The notes under the pieces: generated by a model
Told to the model about the DNA's origin: nothing
Database searches by the model: none
The model's input: only the letters and a program-made list of their open reading frames with translations
From: Streptomyces sp. MNU76
Lineage (GTDB): Bacteria; Actinomycetota; Actinomycetes; Streptomycetales; Streptomycetaceae
Length of the DNA: 64,000 nt
Direction of reading: 5' to 3'
NCBI RefSeq assembly: GCF_020982545.1
Contig: NZ_JAJKLK010000027.1
Span: 42,571-106,570, forward strand
Made by a program: the position numbers and the translations under genes
Shown here: positions 1-8,285 of the stretch, piece after piece
Layout: the number at the start of each line of letters is the position of its first letter
Numbering within the stretch: position 1 is the first letter of the stretch

Positions 1-2
1 TG

Positions 3-266
3 CCGGTACGGCTGACCTTCGCCGAGCACGAGAGCTGGTGGCGCCATGACGACGAGGCCCTCGACGATCTGGTCGCGCACTTCACGGCCGCCCCGCGGGT
101 GAGCGTCGAGCGTCAGCCGGGGGCCGGACACAACATCAGCCTCGGACGGGCCGCCCGCGCCTACCATCTGCGCGCGCTCGCGTTCCTCGAAGACTGCCTG
201 GCGGCCCGCGAGACGGCTCCCGCTCCCCAGGCCGTCCACCCCCTCCCGTCCACCGTGGCCTCCTGA
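3..266 (+). CDS. C-terminal end of an alpha/beta hydrolase (partial)
   Basis: An open frame enters from the left edge of the window and stops with TGA at 264-266, giving 87 residues. The sequence contains GAGHNISLG, which resembles the strand-loop carrying the catalytic histidine near the C-terminus of alpha/beta hydrolases. It is followed by a helix (AYHLRALAFLEDCLA) of the kind that closes that fold, and then by a low-complexity Pro/Ala tail. The N-terminal part with the nucleophile lies outside the window, so substrate and subfamily cannot be given. It converges on the PfkB kinase gene. The family assignment rests only on the histidine motif and its position. Confidence 0.5.
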   Translation, partial: PVRLTFAEHESWWRHDDEALDDLVAHFTAAPRVSVERQPGAGHNISLGRAARAYHLRALAFLEDCLAARETAPAPQAVHPLPSTVAS

Positions 267-362
267 CCGGCCTCGTACCTCCCGCGGGTGTACGCACCGA
301 CGCGGGTGAGCGGGAGGTCGGGGCTGACGGCCGGCGCGCCGACCGCTGTCATGGGCGTCGGC

Positions 363-1289
363 TCACCCCTCGCGCAGCCACGCCCGTGTCCCGAACGACG
401 CGCACGCCCGCGAGGCCACCGCCGTCGCTTCGCGCAGGGCCTCGACGAAAGCGTCCGACGTCAACGCGGTGTGCCCCGCGAGGCCGTGGACGAGGGCCCC
501 GTGCAGGACGTCACCCGCGCCCAGCGTGTCCGCCACCCGTACCGCGGGGACGGCCACGGTGCCCCCGCCGTCGGGGCCCGCCCACATCAGGGACCGCCCG
601 CCCCGGCTGACCGCCGACCGGGAGATCCCGTGGTCCCGCAGGAACCGCAGGATGTCGGCGGGCGTGCTCCTCGTCGTGTCCGTGCCGGGCGGGCGGAAGT
701 CCTCCGAGCACACGGCCACGTCGATCGACGGCAACAGCCGCTCCGTCCCGGCCTTCCAGCTGCCGCCGTCCAGCACGGTCCGACGGCCGGCGGCCCGCGC
801 CTCCCGGGCGGCGGCCACGGCCAGTTCCATGTGGTGGCCGTCGAACTCCACGATGTCGCAGGCCGCCACCAGCGCGGCGAGGTCGTCCGGCGGGTCGACC
901 CGGTGTCCCGTCGCATTGGTCGAGGCGACGGCCCGATCGCCGCTCGACGCGGTCACCAGCACGGACGACACGGCGGGCGGCTCGACCCAGTCGGCCGCCA
1001 GGTCCACCACGGTCACGCCCAGTCGGGCCAGGTCCGCGGTGACGGCGGCCCCCAGCGGATGGCGGCCGATCGCCGTGAGCAGGGTGGCCGAACCGCCCAG
1101 ATGGGCGAACGCGACCGCCGCGTTCGCCGCGGGACCGCCCGCCGCCACCAACTGCTCGCGTGCCGTCAGTTTCTCGTTCGCCCCCGGCACCCGGTCGACG
1201 AGCTGCACGACGTCCAAGGTGCACAACCCGACGAACAGGCCGCGGCGCCGCCCCCGAGCCTCCCCCGCGCAGCCCTTCGACTCCACCAA
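363..1289 (-). CDS. PfkB-family carbohydrate kinase
   Basis: A 308-residue sugar kinase of the ribokinase/PfkB fold, predicted to phosphorylate a sugar or nucleoside with ATP in the cytoplasm. The N-terminal signature strand is visible (GLFVGLCTLDVVQLV), followed by the substrate-side glycine motif AAGGPAANAAVAFAHLGG. Near the C-terminus is the second PfkB signature, DTLGAGDVLHGAL, whose Asp is the expected catalytic base and whose GAGD forms the anion hole. The length is normal for the family. The start is TTG at 1289 or the adjacent GTG at 1286, with GGGGA a few bases upstream; the choice is uncertain. Substrate is not predictable: there is no transporter or sugar regulator alongside. Confidence 0.85.
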   Translation of the reverse strand: MVESKGCAGEARGRRRGLFVGLCTLDVVQLVDRVPGANEKLTAREQLVAAGGPAANAAVAFAHLGGSATLLTAIGRHPLGAAVTADLARLGVTVVDLAADWVEPPAVSSVLVTASSGDRAVASTNATGHRVDPPDDLAALVAACDIVEFDGHHMELAVAAAREARAAGRRTVLDGGSWKAGTERLLPSIDVAVCSEDFRPPGTDTTRSTPADILRFLRDHGISRSAVSRGGRSLMWAGPDGGGTVAVPAVRVADTLGAGDVLHGALVHGLAGHTALTSDAFVEALREATAVASRACASFGTRAWLREG

Positions 1290-1404
1290 GGTGTCCCCAC
1301 TCTCCGCCGGGCCCGCCGAGCAGGCGGCACTCGGGCGTCCGGTCGCGTCGATCCCCTCGATCCCCGTAGAGCGGACGGTACGCCCAGTGCGGAAGTACTG
1401 CCGC

Positions 1405-1690
1405 CGTTCGGCCCCCGGGGGCCACCTCGCCCAGCAGCTCGGCCGCCTCCCGCCGGCGCTCCCGCCACTCCTCGGTGTCCCCGGCGCAGGCGCGGACGTA
1501 GGCCGGTGTCAGCGCCAGTGTGGGCAGCCGCTGTACGGACGTGGCGGAGGAGAGGGCCGAGATCGAGTAGTGCGCCCGGTACGCCAGTCTCCGGTACGGC
1601 GGATTCCCGGCCTTGTGCCTCAACTGCCGCCCGCCTGCGGCGAATTCGACCAGCAGACTGTTCTCCGTCGTCCAGCGGTCGGAGCCGCCA
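1405..1690 (-). pseudogene. Remnant of a helix-turn-helix regulator N-terminus
   Basis: In one minus frame this stretch encodes a segment resembling the N-terminal DNA-binding part of large Streptomyces helix-turn-helix proteins: a helix (LLVEFAAGGRQLRHKAG), the phrase PPYRRLAYRAHYS, then RLPTLALTPAYVRACAGD and a Trp/Glu-rich helix. No in-frame ATG, GTG or TTG with a ribosome binding site precedes it. After about 95 residues the frame loses any recognisable content and runs into the kinase gene in a different frame. It therefore looks like the leftover 5' part of a regulator whose remainder was deleted. The resemblance is from memory of the family, so confidence is moderate. Confidence 0.45.
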
Positions 1691-1931
1691 TGTCTCGAGC
1701 ACCCGGCTCCACCGCCCGCCTCGGCGAGAACACGAGGCGAGCGCGGCCGCCGGACGACGTCGCAAGCGGGCATCCGGGGGCACGGGACGTGGCAGGGTAG
1801 GAGCGCGGGTGCGCCGGGTGGTCGCGCGCCATGCCTGGCGCGCCCGGCGCACAATGAAGCTTGGAAGAGTGCCCCGCAGTCGATCTGTGAGCCCAGGGAC
1901 CACGGCTCCGGTCGTACGGAGAGAAGGAACG

Positions 1932-4328
1932 ATGGGCGAGCACGGTGTCGCCACGGCCGCGGTCGACGCCAGGGGACTGGTGATCGCGTGGAGCGCCGGC
2001 GCGCGACGGGTGCTCGGCTACGAGCACGGCGAGGTGCTCGGCCGCCGCGCGGCCGACCTGCTGGCCCGGGCGCTGCCCGCGGCGGCGCGCAGCCGTCTCA
2101 CCGAACCGGCCGACTGGCACGGCCCCGTGCACGCACGGCACCGGGACGGTCACGACGTGGAGCTGGAGCTTCAGGCGCATCCCCTGCTGGACTCCGCGGG
2201 CCGGACGCAGTGGTTCCTGACGGCCACGGTGCCGGAACCCGCCGCCCGGCTGCGCCGGTGGGCCCTGGACCAGCTCCCCGTCCCGATCGCGCTCTTCGAC
2301 CAGGACGGGCTCGCGGTGACGGCGAACTCGGCCATGGAGCGGGTGATGGGCAGGCCGCAGCAGGACCTGCTCGGCCGGCGGGTGGGGGTGTCCGTCGACG
2401 GGCAGCGCCGGCTGCCGGGCTTCGAGGGCCTCGACGACGTGGTGCGGCGGGTGCTGCGAACGGGTGAGCCGATGCCGTACGAGGCATGGCTGCGCGCACC
2501 GGGTGAGGCGCACGAACACGCGTGGCTGGTCTCCCTCAGCCCGTTGAAGGACGCCGCCGGCGAAGTAAGGGGCATGTGCCTGGCGGCGATCGACAGCACG
2601 GAGCAGTTCCTGGCCCGCCGACGACTGAGCATGCTCAACGAGTCCAGCAACCGGATCGGCTCCACCCTCGACGTGTCCCGAACCGCCGAGGAACTCGCCG
2701 AGGCGTGCACGGACCATCTGGCCGACTTCGTCATCGTGGACCTGCTGGACTCCGTGCTCGCCGGTGAGGAGGCCACCCCCTCGCCCGATGCCGACCGGCT
2801 GGTCTTCCGCCGCGCCGCCCACCGGTCCGTGCTGGAGGGCTGCCCCGAGGCCGTAGTCCCGGTCGGCACCCGGCACACCTACGACGAGGGGTCGCCGTCG
2901 GGCCGCGCGCTGGCCACCGGGCGCGCCCTGCTGTACGAGGCCGACGACGTCACCAGGCTGCGCTGGGCGGGGGGCTCACCGGAGCGGGCACGCAGCATCG
3001 AGGTCCACGGCATCCACTCGATGATGGCCGTGCCCCTGCGCGCCCGCGGCCTCACCCTCGGCCTGTCGATCCTCTCCCGGCATCGCACGGCCGAGCCCTT
3101 CGGCGAGGACGACCTGCTGCTGGCCGAGGAACTCGCCGCCCACGCCGCCGTCTGTGTCGACAACGCGCGCCGCTACACCCGCGAGCGCGCCATCGCCCTC
3201 GAACTGCAACGCAGCCTTCTGCCGTACCGCGCGCCCCGGCAGGCCGCCGTCGAGGTCGCCTCCCGTTACCAGCCGGCCAGTACCCGCGCCGGCATCGGGG
3301 GCGACTGGTTCGACGTCATCCCGCTGTCCGGAGCCCGGGTGGGGCTGGTCGTGGGCGATGTCGTCGGCCACGGCGTCCAGGCGTCCGCCACCATGGGCCG
3401 GCTCCGGACGGCCGTACGCACCCTGGCCGACGTCGACCTCGCCCCCGACGAGCTGCTCACCCAGCTCGACGACATCGTGCTGCGGCTGGACTCGGAGCGG
3501 ACGGCGGACGAGGCCGAGGACGCGGACACGGAGAGCCCGGGCGAGATCGGGGCGACCTGTCTGTACGCCGTGTACGACCCCGTCGCGCGCCGCTGCTCCA
3601 TGGCCCGGGCGGGCCACCCGCCGCCGGCCCTGATCGCCCCGGACGGCGAGGTCGCCTTCCTCGACCTGCCGATCGGGCCGCCGCTGGGCGTGGGCGGGCT
3701 GCCCTTCGAGACCGCGGAGTTCGACGTCCCCGAGGGCAGCGTGTTCGCCCTGTACACCGACGGCCTGGTCCAGGCGGCGGGCCGCGATCTGGACGATGGG
3801 CTCGACCGGCTGCGCCAGGCACTCCGTGGCACGGGCCGTCCGCTGGAGGAGACCTGCGACGGAGTCCTGGGGAGCCTGCTGACGGACCGCCCCGTCGACG
3901 ACGTGGCCCTGCTGCTGGCCCGGACCCGGGCCCTGGACGCCGACCGGGTCGCCGTCTGGGACATTCCCGCCGATCCCGCGTCCGTGGGGCGGGCCCGCAA
4001 ACTGGCCTGCGACCAGCTCGCCGCCTGGAGGCTGGAGGAACTCACCTTCGTCACCGAACTCGTCGTCAGCGAACTGGTCACCAACGCCATCCGCTACGGG
4101 GGACCCCCGATCCAGCTGAGGCTGATCCGTGAGGCCACCCTCATCTGCGAGGTCTCCGACTCCAGCGCCACCGCTCCGCACATGCGCCGGGCCCGTGCCT
4201 TCGACGAGGGCGGCCGGGGTCTCCTGCTCGTCGCACAGCTCACCCAGCGCTGGGGCAGCCGCCACACCCGCACGGGCAAGATCATCTGGGCCGAGCAGGC
4301 ACTCACCGACGAGGAGCGGGGCGCGTAG
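1932..4328 (+). CDS. SpoIIE-type PP2C phosphatase with PAS, GAF and ATPase domains
   Basis: A 798-residue cytoplasmic signalling protein with no transmembrane segment. Domain order: PAS at about residues 5-105, a second PAS at 110-235, GAF at about 250-420, SpoIIE-like PP2C phosphatase at about 430-645, and a histidine-kinase-like ATPase at about 665-795. Metal-binding and catalytic motifs of the PP2C part are visible (GGDWFDV, VGDVVGHG, ALYTDGLV). The ATPase part shows an N-box (ELVTNAIRYGG) and a glycine box (DEGGRGLLLV). Such proteins usually act on anti-sigma and anti-anti-sigma partners; no partner gene is nearby. The ATG at 1932 is chosen because GAGAAGGAAC lies just upstream and the PAS fold begins at once. 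The open frame extends back to 288 but that part overlaps the kinase antisense. Confidence 0.93.
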   Translation: MGEHGVATAAVDARGLVIAWSAGARRVLGYEHGEVLGRRAADLLARALPAAARSRLTEPADWHGPVHARHRDGHDVELELQAHPLLDSAGRTQWFLTATVPEPAARLRRWALDQLPVPIALFDQDGLAVTANSAMERVMGRPQQDLLGRRVGVSVDGQRRLPGFEGLDDVVRRVLRTGEPMPYEAWLRAPGEAHEHAWLVSLSPLKDAAGEVRGMCLAAIDSTEQFLARRRLSMLNESSNRIGSTLDVSRTAEELAEACTDHLADFVIVDLLDSVLAGEEATPSPDADRLVFRRAAHRSVLEGCPEAVVPVGTRHTYDEGSPSGRALATGRALLYEADDVTRLRWAGGSPERARSIEVHGIHSMMAVPLRARGLTLGLSILSRHRTAEPFGEDDLLLAEELAAHAAVCVDNARRYTRERAIALELQRSLLPYRAPRQAAVEVASRYQPASTRAGIGGDWFDVIPLSGARVGLVVGDVVGHGVQASATMGRLRTAVRTLADVDLAPDELLTQLDDIVLRLDSERTADEAEDADTESPGEIGATCLYAVYDPVARRCSMARAGHPPPALIAPDGEVAFLDLPIGPPLGVGGLPFETAEFDVPEGSVFALYTDGLVQAAGRDLDDGLDRLRQALRGTGRPLEETCDGVLGSLLTDRPVDDVALLLARTRALDADRVAVWDIPADPASVGRARKLACDQLAAWRLEELTFVTELVVSELVTNAIRYGGPPIQLRLIREATLICEVSDSSATAPHMRRARAFDEGGRGLLLVAQLTQRWGSRHTRTGKIIWAEQALTDEERGA

Positions 4329-4360
4329 CTCCCGCGCGACGCGGACGACCGTGGAACTTC

Positions 4361-4421
4361 TTGACCCCCGGTCGGCACTCCACGATGCTGTGTTGCGGTA
4401 CGCGCTATGCGTATCGCGATG
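4361..4421 (+). promoter_or_regulatory. Promoter and GTTGC/GCGTATCGC operator of mscR1
   Basis: TTGACC at 4361-4366, a 17-base spacer, GATGCT at 4384-4389 as a weak -10, then directly downstream TGTTGCGGTACGCG followed by a GCGTATCGC element. The same arrangement recurs before eight other units of the island. The position over the expected transcription start suggests repression, while the weak -10 would also allow activation. The link to the IclR proteins is inferred from their own gene starts. Confidence 0.6.
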
Positions 4422-4463
4422 AGAAACATCAGACGCAGGTCTCGTACCAGCCGAGGAGTGGCC

Positions 4464-5549
4464 ATGGCTCACCAAGTCCGTGCTGTCGTCGCGCGGGGCA
4501 AGGGTGCCCCCGTCAGCCTGGAAACGATCGTCGTGCCGGACCCCGGGCCGGGTGAGGCGCTGGTGAAGGTCGAGGCCTGCGGGGTCTGCCACACCGATCT
4601 GCACTACCGCGAGGGCGGGATCAACGACGACTTCCCCTTCCTGCTCGGCCATGAGGCGGCCGGTGTGGTGGAGTCGGTGGGGGAGGGGGTCACGGATGTC
4701 GCGCCCGGTGATTTCGTCATCCTCAACTGGCGTGCGGTGTGCGGCAGTTGCCGGGCCTGTCGGCGTGGTCGCCCCTGGTACTGCTTCGCCACCCACAACG
4801 CGACGCAGAAGATGACCCTGCTCGACGGCACCGAGCTCTCCCCGGCGCTGGGCATCGGCGCCTTCGCGGAGAAGACGCTCGTTGCCGCGGGCCAGTGCAC
4901 CAAGGTCGACCGGGCCGCGTCGCCGGCGGTGGCCGGACTGCTGGGCTGCGGGGTGATGGCGGGCATCGGGGCCGCGATCAACACCGGGAACGTCGGCCGG
5001 GGCGACACGGTCGCCGTCATCGGCTGCGGCGGCGTCGGCGCCGCGGCGGTCCTCGGATCCGAGCTGGCGGGCGCCGCGAAGATCATCGCGGTGGACATCG
5101 ACGACCACAAGCTGGAGACCGCCAGGAAGCTGGGCGCCACCCACGCCGTCAACTCCCGCGAGACCGACGCCGTCGAGGCGATCCGTGAACTGACCGGTGG
5201 TTTCGGCGCCGACGTCGTCATCGAGGCGGTCGGCCGCCCGGAGACCTACAAGCAGGCCTTCTACGCCCGTGACCTGGCGGGCACGGTCGTCCTCGTCGGC
5301 GTGCCGACTCCGGAGATGAAGCTCGAACTGCCCCTCCTGGACGTCTTCGGCCGCGGCGGCGCCCTGAAGTCCTCCTGGTACGGCGACTGCCTGCCCGACC
5401 GCGACTTCCCCATGCTCATCGACCTCTATCTGCAGAGGCGCCTGGACCTGGACACCTTCGTCACGGAGACCATCGGGCTCGACGACGTGGAGAAGGCCTT
5501 CGAGCGGATGCACGGCGGCGACGTCCTGCGCTCGGTGGTGGTCCTCTGA
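4464..5549 (+). CDS. mscR: S-(hydroxymethyl)mycothiol dehydrogenase, copy 1
   Basis: A 361-residue zinc-dependent medium-chain dehydrogenase. Family knowledge: these enzymes oxidise the formaldehyde-mycothiol adduct to S-formylmycothiol with NAD+. Visible features are the catalytic-zinc region CGVCHTDLHYREGG, the GHEAAG histidine motif, four structural-zinc cysteines in CGSCRACRRGRPWYC, and a Rossmann glycine motif IGCGGVGAAAV. The start at 4464 follows GAGGAGTGGCC-like sequence. A second, diverged copy lies at 34144. In this island formaldehyde would come from betaine demethylation, so a detoxification role fits well. Copy 1 has no MBL hydrolase next to it. The substrate assignment is by family and context. 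A perfect hairpin at 5605-5640 ends the unit. Confidence 0.88.
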   Translation: MAHQVRAVVARGKGAPVSLETIVVPDPGPGEALVKVEACGVCHTDLHYREGGINDDFPFLLGHEAAGVVESVGEGVTDVAPGDFVILNWRAVCGSCRACRRGRPWYCFATHNATQKMTLLDGTELSPALGIGAFAEKTLVAAGQCTKVDRAASPAVAGLLGCGVMAGIGAAINTGNVGRGDTVAVIGCGGVGAAAVLGSELAGAAKIIAVDIDDHKLETARKLGATHAVNSRETDAVEAIRELTGGFGADVVIEAVGRPETYKQAFYARDLAGTVVLVGVPTPEMKLELPLLDVFGRGGALKSSWYGDCLPDRDFPMLIDLYLQRRLDLDTFVTETIGLDDVEKAFERMHGGDVLRSVVVL

Positions 5550-5604
5550 CGGGCGCGTGACAGAGCGGACCGCGGCCACGTCGGCGTAGCCGCGGAGCGC
5601 GACG

Positions 5605-5640
5605 GACGAGCCGTGGTCGGACGCCCGACCACGGCTCGTC
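5605..5640 (+). terminator. Perfect 16-bp hairpin after mscR1
   Basis: GACGAGCCGTGGTCGG (5605-5620) is followed by a four-base loop and its exact reverse complement (5625-5640). There is no U tract, as is common in Streptomyces. It separates mscR1 from the next promoter. Confidence 0.7.
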
Positions 5641-5723
5641 GCCGTGTCCCGGCCCCCGAGCCGCGGTCGGCCGGCGGCGCGTCCGGCCGTGGCGCCGCGT
5701 GTCGATCCGCTGCCGTGCCGGTC

Positions 5724-5793
5724 TTGACAGGGAGCGCGCGTCACGCTTTCTTGTTCTCGTTGCGTATCGCGGCACTGTTGTGCAGTTCGCAAC
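5724..5793 (+). promoter_or_regulatory. Promoter and operator of the FdhF-like gene
   Basis: TTGACA at 5724-5729, a 17-base spacer, TTTCTT at 5747-5752, then GTTGCGTATCGC at about 5760-5771. A second element, GTTGTGCAGTTCGCAAC, follows at about 5777-5793 and has GTTG/CAAC ends. It shares the layout of the other island promoters. Confidence 0.6.
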
Positions 5794-5887
5794 TCTGATG
5801 TCCGGCGGCGGCCCGCCCGCCGGGCCGAGAGGCCCGGCGACACGGAACGGCTCCGATTCCCCTACATCCCGGAGTGTGGCGCTTCAG

Positions 5888-8197
5888 ATGACTCGCAACG
5901 CACCTGTCGAGGACCCCGGCGACGCCCGGCTGCGGGTCGGCCCCCCGAAGGAGTACGCCGCCGGCATCCCCGCGGTCACCTCCTCCCTCCGGCACGCCGG
6001 CGAGCAGATGGGCGCCCGCCGGGGCCTGCTCACCCTCCTCCGGGTCAACCAGAAGGAGGGCTTCGACTGTCCGGGGTGCGCCTGGCCCGAGCCGGAGCAC
6101 CGCCACCGGGCGGAGTTCTGCGAGAACGGGGCCAAGGCCGTGGCCGAGGAGGCCACCGTCCGCCGGGTCACCCCGGACTTCTTCGCCGAGCACACGCTGG
6201 AGGACCTGCTCCCCGGCAGCGACTACTGGCTCGGACAGCAGGGCCGGCTGACCCACCCCATGTACCGCGCGGCCGGCGACGACCGCTACCGGCCGATCTC
6301 CTGGGACGACGCCTTCGCCGTGATCGCCCGTGAACTCGCCGCGCTCGACCGGCCCGACCAGGCCGCCTTCTACACCTCCGGCCGGGCGAGCAACGAGGCC
6401 GCGTTCCTCTACCAGCTCTTCGTACGGATGCTCGGCACCAACAACCTGCCCGACTGCTCCAACATGTGCCACGAATCCAGCGGTTCGGCCCTGACGGAGA
6501 CCATCGGGATCGGCAAGGGCAGCGTCACCCTGGAGGACCTCCACGACGCCGACCTCATCCTCGTGGTCGGCCAGAACCCCGGCACCAACCACCCCCGGAT
6601 GCTCTCCTCGCTGGAGACCGCCAAGCGCCGGGGCGCCCGGATCATCGCGGTCAACCCCCTGCCCGAGGCGGGACTGCTGCGGTTCAAGAACCCCCAGAAG
6701 CCCTCCGGCGTCCTCGGCGGCGGCACCCGCCTGGCCGACCGATTCCTGCAGATCAGGCTCGGCGGGGACCAGGCGCTCTTCCAGGCCTTCAACCGGATGC
6801 TGCTGGAGACGGAGGACGAGGCCCCCGGCACCTGCCTCGACACCTCCTTCATCGAACGTCACACGCACGGCTTCCAGGAGTTCGCCGAGCACGCCCGCAA
6901 GGCGCCGTGGGACGAGATCCTCTCCGCCACCGGTCTGCCCGAGGAGGAGATCCGGGCCGCCTTCGGCGAGGTGCTGGCCGCCGAGAAGATCGTCGTCTGC
7001 TGGGCGATGGGCCTCACCCAGCACAAGCACTCGGTCCCCACCATCCGGGACGTCGTCAACTTCCTCCTGCTGCGCGGCAACATCGGCCGCCCCGGGGCCG
7101 GTCTCTGCCCGGTGCGCGGCCACTCCAACGTGCAGGGCGACCGCACCATGGGCATCTACGAGAAACCGGACGACGCGTTCCTCGACGCGCTCGGCGCCGA
7201 GTTCGCTTTCACGCCCCCGAGGCGCCACGGCCACGACGCGGTCGAGAGCATCCGCGCCATGCGCGACGGCGACGTACGCGTCTTCGTCGCCCTCGGCGGC
7301 AACTTCGTCGCCGCCGCCCCCGACACCGACCAGACCGAGCGGGCCCTGCGCAACTGCCGCCTCACCGTGCAGATCTCCACCAAGCTCAACCGCTCGCACG
7401 TCATCGCCGGCGACCAGGCGCTCATCCTCCCGTGCCTCGGCCGGACCGAGGCCGACCTGCGGCCCGGCGGGCCCCAGCTCGTCACGGTCGAGGACTCCAT
7501 GGGCATGGTGCACCTCTCCCGAGGGCGACTCGCCCCCGCCTCCGAACACCTGCTGAGCGAGGTCGCGATCATCTGCCGGATGGCACGGGCCGCGCTCGGG
7601 GAAGCGGGCGCGCACATCCCCTGGGAGGACTTCGAGGCGGACTACGACACCGTTCGCGACCGCATCGCCCGCGTGATCCCCGGCTTCCAGGACTTCAACC
7701 ACCGGGTGCGACGGCCGGGCGGCTTCGCCCTGCCCCACCCGCCCCGCGACGAACGCCGGTTCACCACCGCCACGGGTCTGGCCAACTTCACCGCCAACGC
7801 GCTGGAGAGCCCTCACGTGCCACCGGGCCGGCTGCTGCTGCAGACGCTCCGCTCCCACGACCAGTACAACACCACCGTCTACGGCCTGGACGACCGCTAT
7901 CGCGGCATCCACCAGGGCCGCCGGGTCCTCTTCGTCAACCCCGACGACCTGGCCGACCGCGGCCTGGCCGACGGCGACCTCGTCGACATCGTCAGCGAGT
8001 ACGACGACGGCGTGGAACGCAGGGCGTCGGCCTTCCGCGTGGTGCCCTACCCGACGCCCCGCGACTGCTGCGCCGCCTATTTCCCCGAGACCAACGTCCT
8101 GGTCCCCCTGGACTCCACGGCGGAGATCAGCAACACCCCCACGTCGAAGTCGATCGTCGTCCGTCTGGAGCCGGTCGCCACCTCGGCTCTTCTCTGA
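5888..8197 (+). CDS. FdhF/YdeP-family molybdopterin oxidoreductase (putative formate dehydrogenase)
   Basis: A 769-residue molybdopterin-dependent oxidoreductase of the YdeP/FdhF group. An N-terminal cysteine cluster (CPGC followed about 23 residues later by C in EFCENG) precedes the large catalytic domain, which contains FYTSGRASNEAAFLY and the segment NMCHESSG. There, a Cys lies where related formate dehydrogenases carry Cys or Sec. The C-terminal molybdopterin dinucleotide-binding part is recognisable from QTLRSHDQYNTTVYG. No signal peptide is seen, so it should be cytoplasmic. In this island the expected role is oxidation of formate from formaldehyde and from 10-formyl-THF. The maturase FdhD is encoded at 41142. 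The reaction is not proven for this subfamily. ATG at 5888 is preferred; ATG at 5798 would add a low-complexity 30-residue leader. Confidence 0.82.
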   Translation: MTRNAPVEDPGDARLRVGPPKEYAAGIPAVTSSLRHAGEQMGARRGLLTLLRVNQKEGFDCPGCAWPEPEHRHRAEFCENGAKAVAEEATVRRVTPDFFAEHTLEDLLPGSDYWLGQQGRLTHPMYRAAGDDRYRPISWDDAFAVIARELAALDRPDQAAFYTSGRASNEAAFLYQLFVRMLGTNNLPDCSNMCHESSGSALTETIGIGKGSVTLEDLHDADLILVVGQNPGTNHPRMLSSLETAKRRGARIIAVNPLPEAGLLRFKNPQKPSGVLGGGTRLADRFLQIRLGGDQALFQAFNRMLLETEDEAPGTCLDTSFIERHTHGFQEFAEHARKAPWDEILSATGLPEEEIRAAFGEVLAAEKIVVCWAMGLTQHKHSVPTIRDVVNFLLLRGNIGRPGAGLCPVRGHSNVQGDRTMGIYEKPDDAFLDALGAEFAFTPPRRHGHDAVESIRAMRDGDVRVFVALGGNFVAAAPDTDQTERALRNCRLTVQISTKLNRSHVIAGDQALILPCLGRTEADLRPGGPQLVTVEDSMGMVHLSRGRLAPASEHLLSEVAIICRMARAALGEAGAHIPWEDFEADYDTVRDRIARVIPGFQDFNHRVRRPGGFALPHPPRDERRFTTATGLANFTANALESPHVPPGRLLLQTLRSHDQYNTTVYGLDDRYRGIHQGRRVLFVNPDDLADRGLADGDLVDIVSEYDDGVERRASAFRVVPYPTPRDCCAAYFPETNVLVPLDSTAEISNTPTSKSIVVRLEPVATSALL

Positions 8198-8285
8198 AGC
8201 GCCCCGCGTTTCCCTGCCTTCTCGGTCGCGCAGCCGTCGTCCGCGACAGAGAACGTTCCCTGCCGTCTGTGGAAAGGACGAGCTG

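Noticed and set aside
288..1931. A 548-residue upstream extension of the SpoIIE-type phosphatase frame
   Set aside because: It runs antisense to the PfkB kinase and contains only low-complexity Arg/Pro sequence. The PAS domain and a good ribosome site begin at 1932.
2976..5843. A 955-residue minus-strand open frame
   Set aside because: Antisense to the phosphatase and mscR1 genes. Such frames are common in GC-rich DNA, and its composition (Gly, Val, Asp, His, Gln) is that of a shadow.
5798..5887. Earlier ATG for the FdhF-like protein
   Set aside because: It would add about 30 low-complexity residues without family similarity. The later ATG at 5888 is preferred, though not proven.
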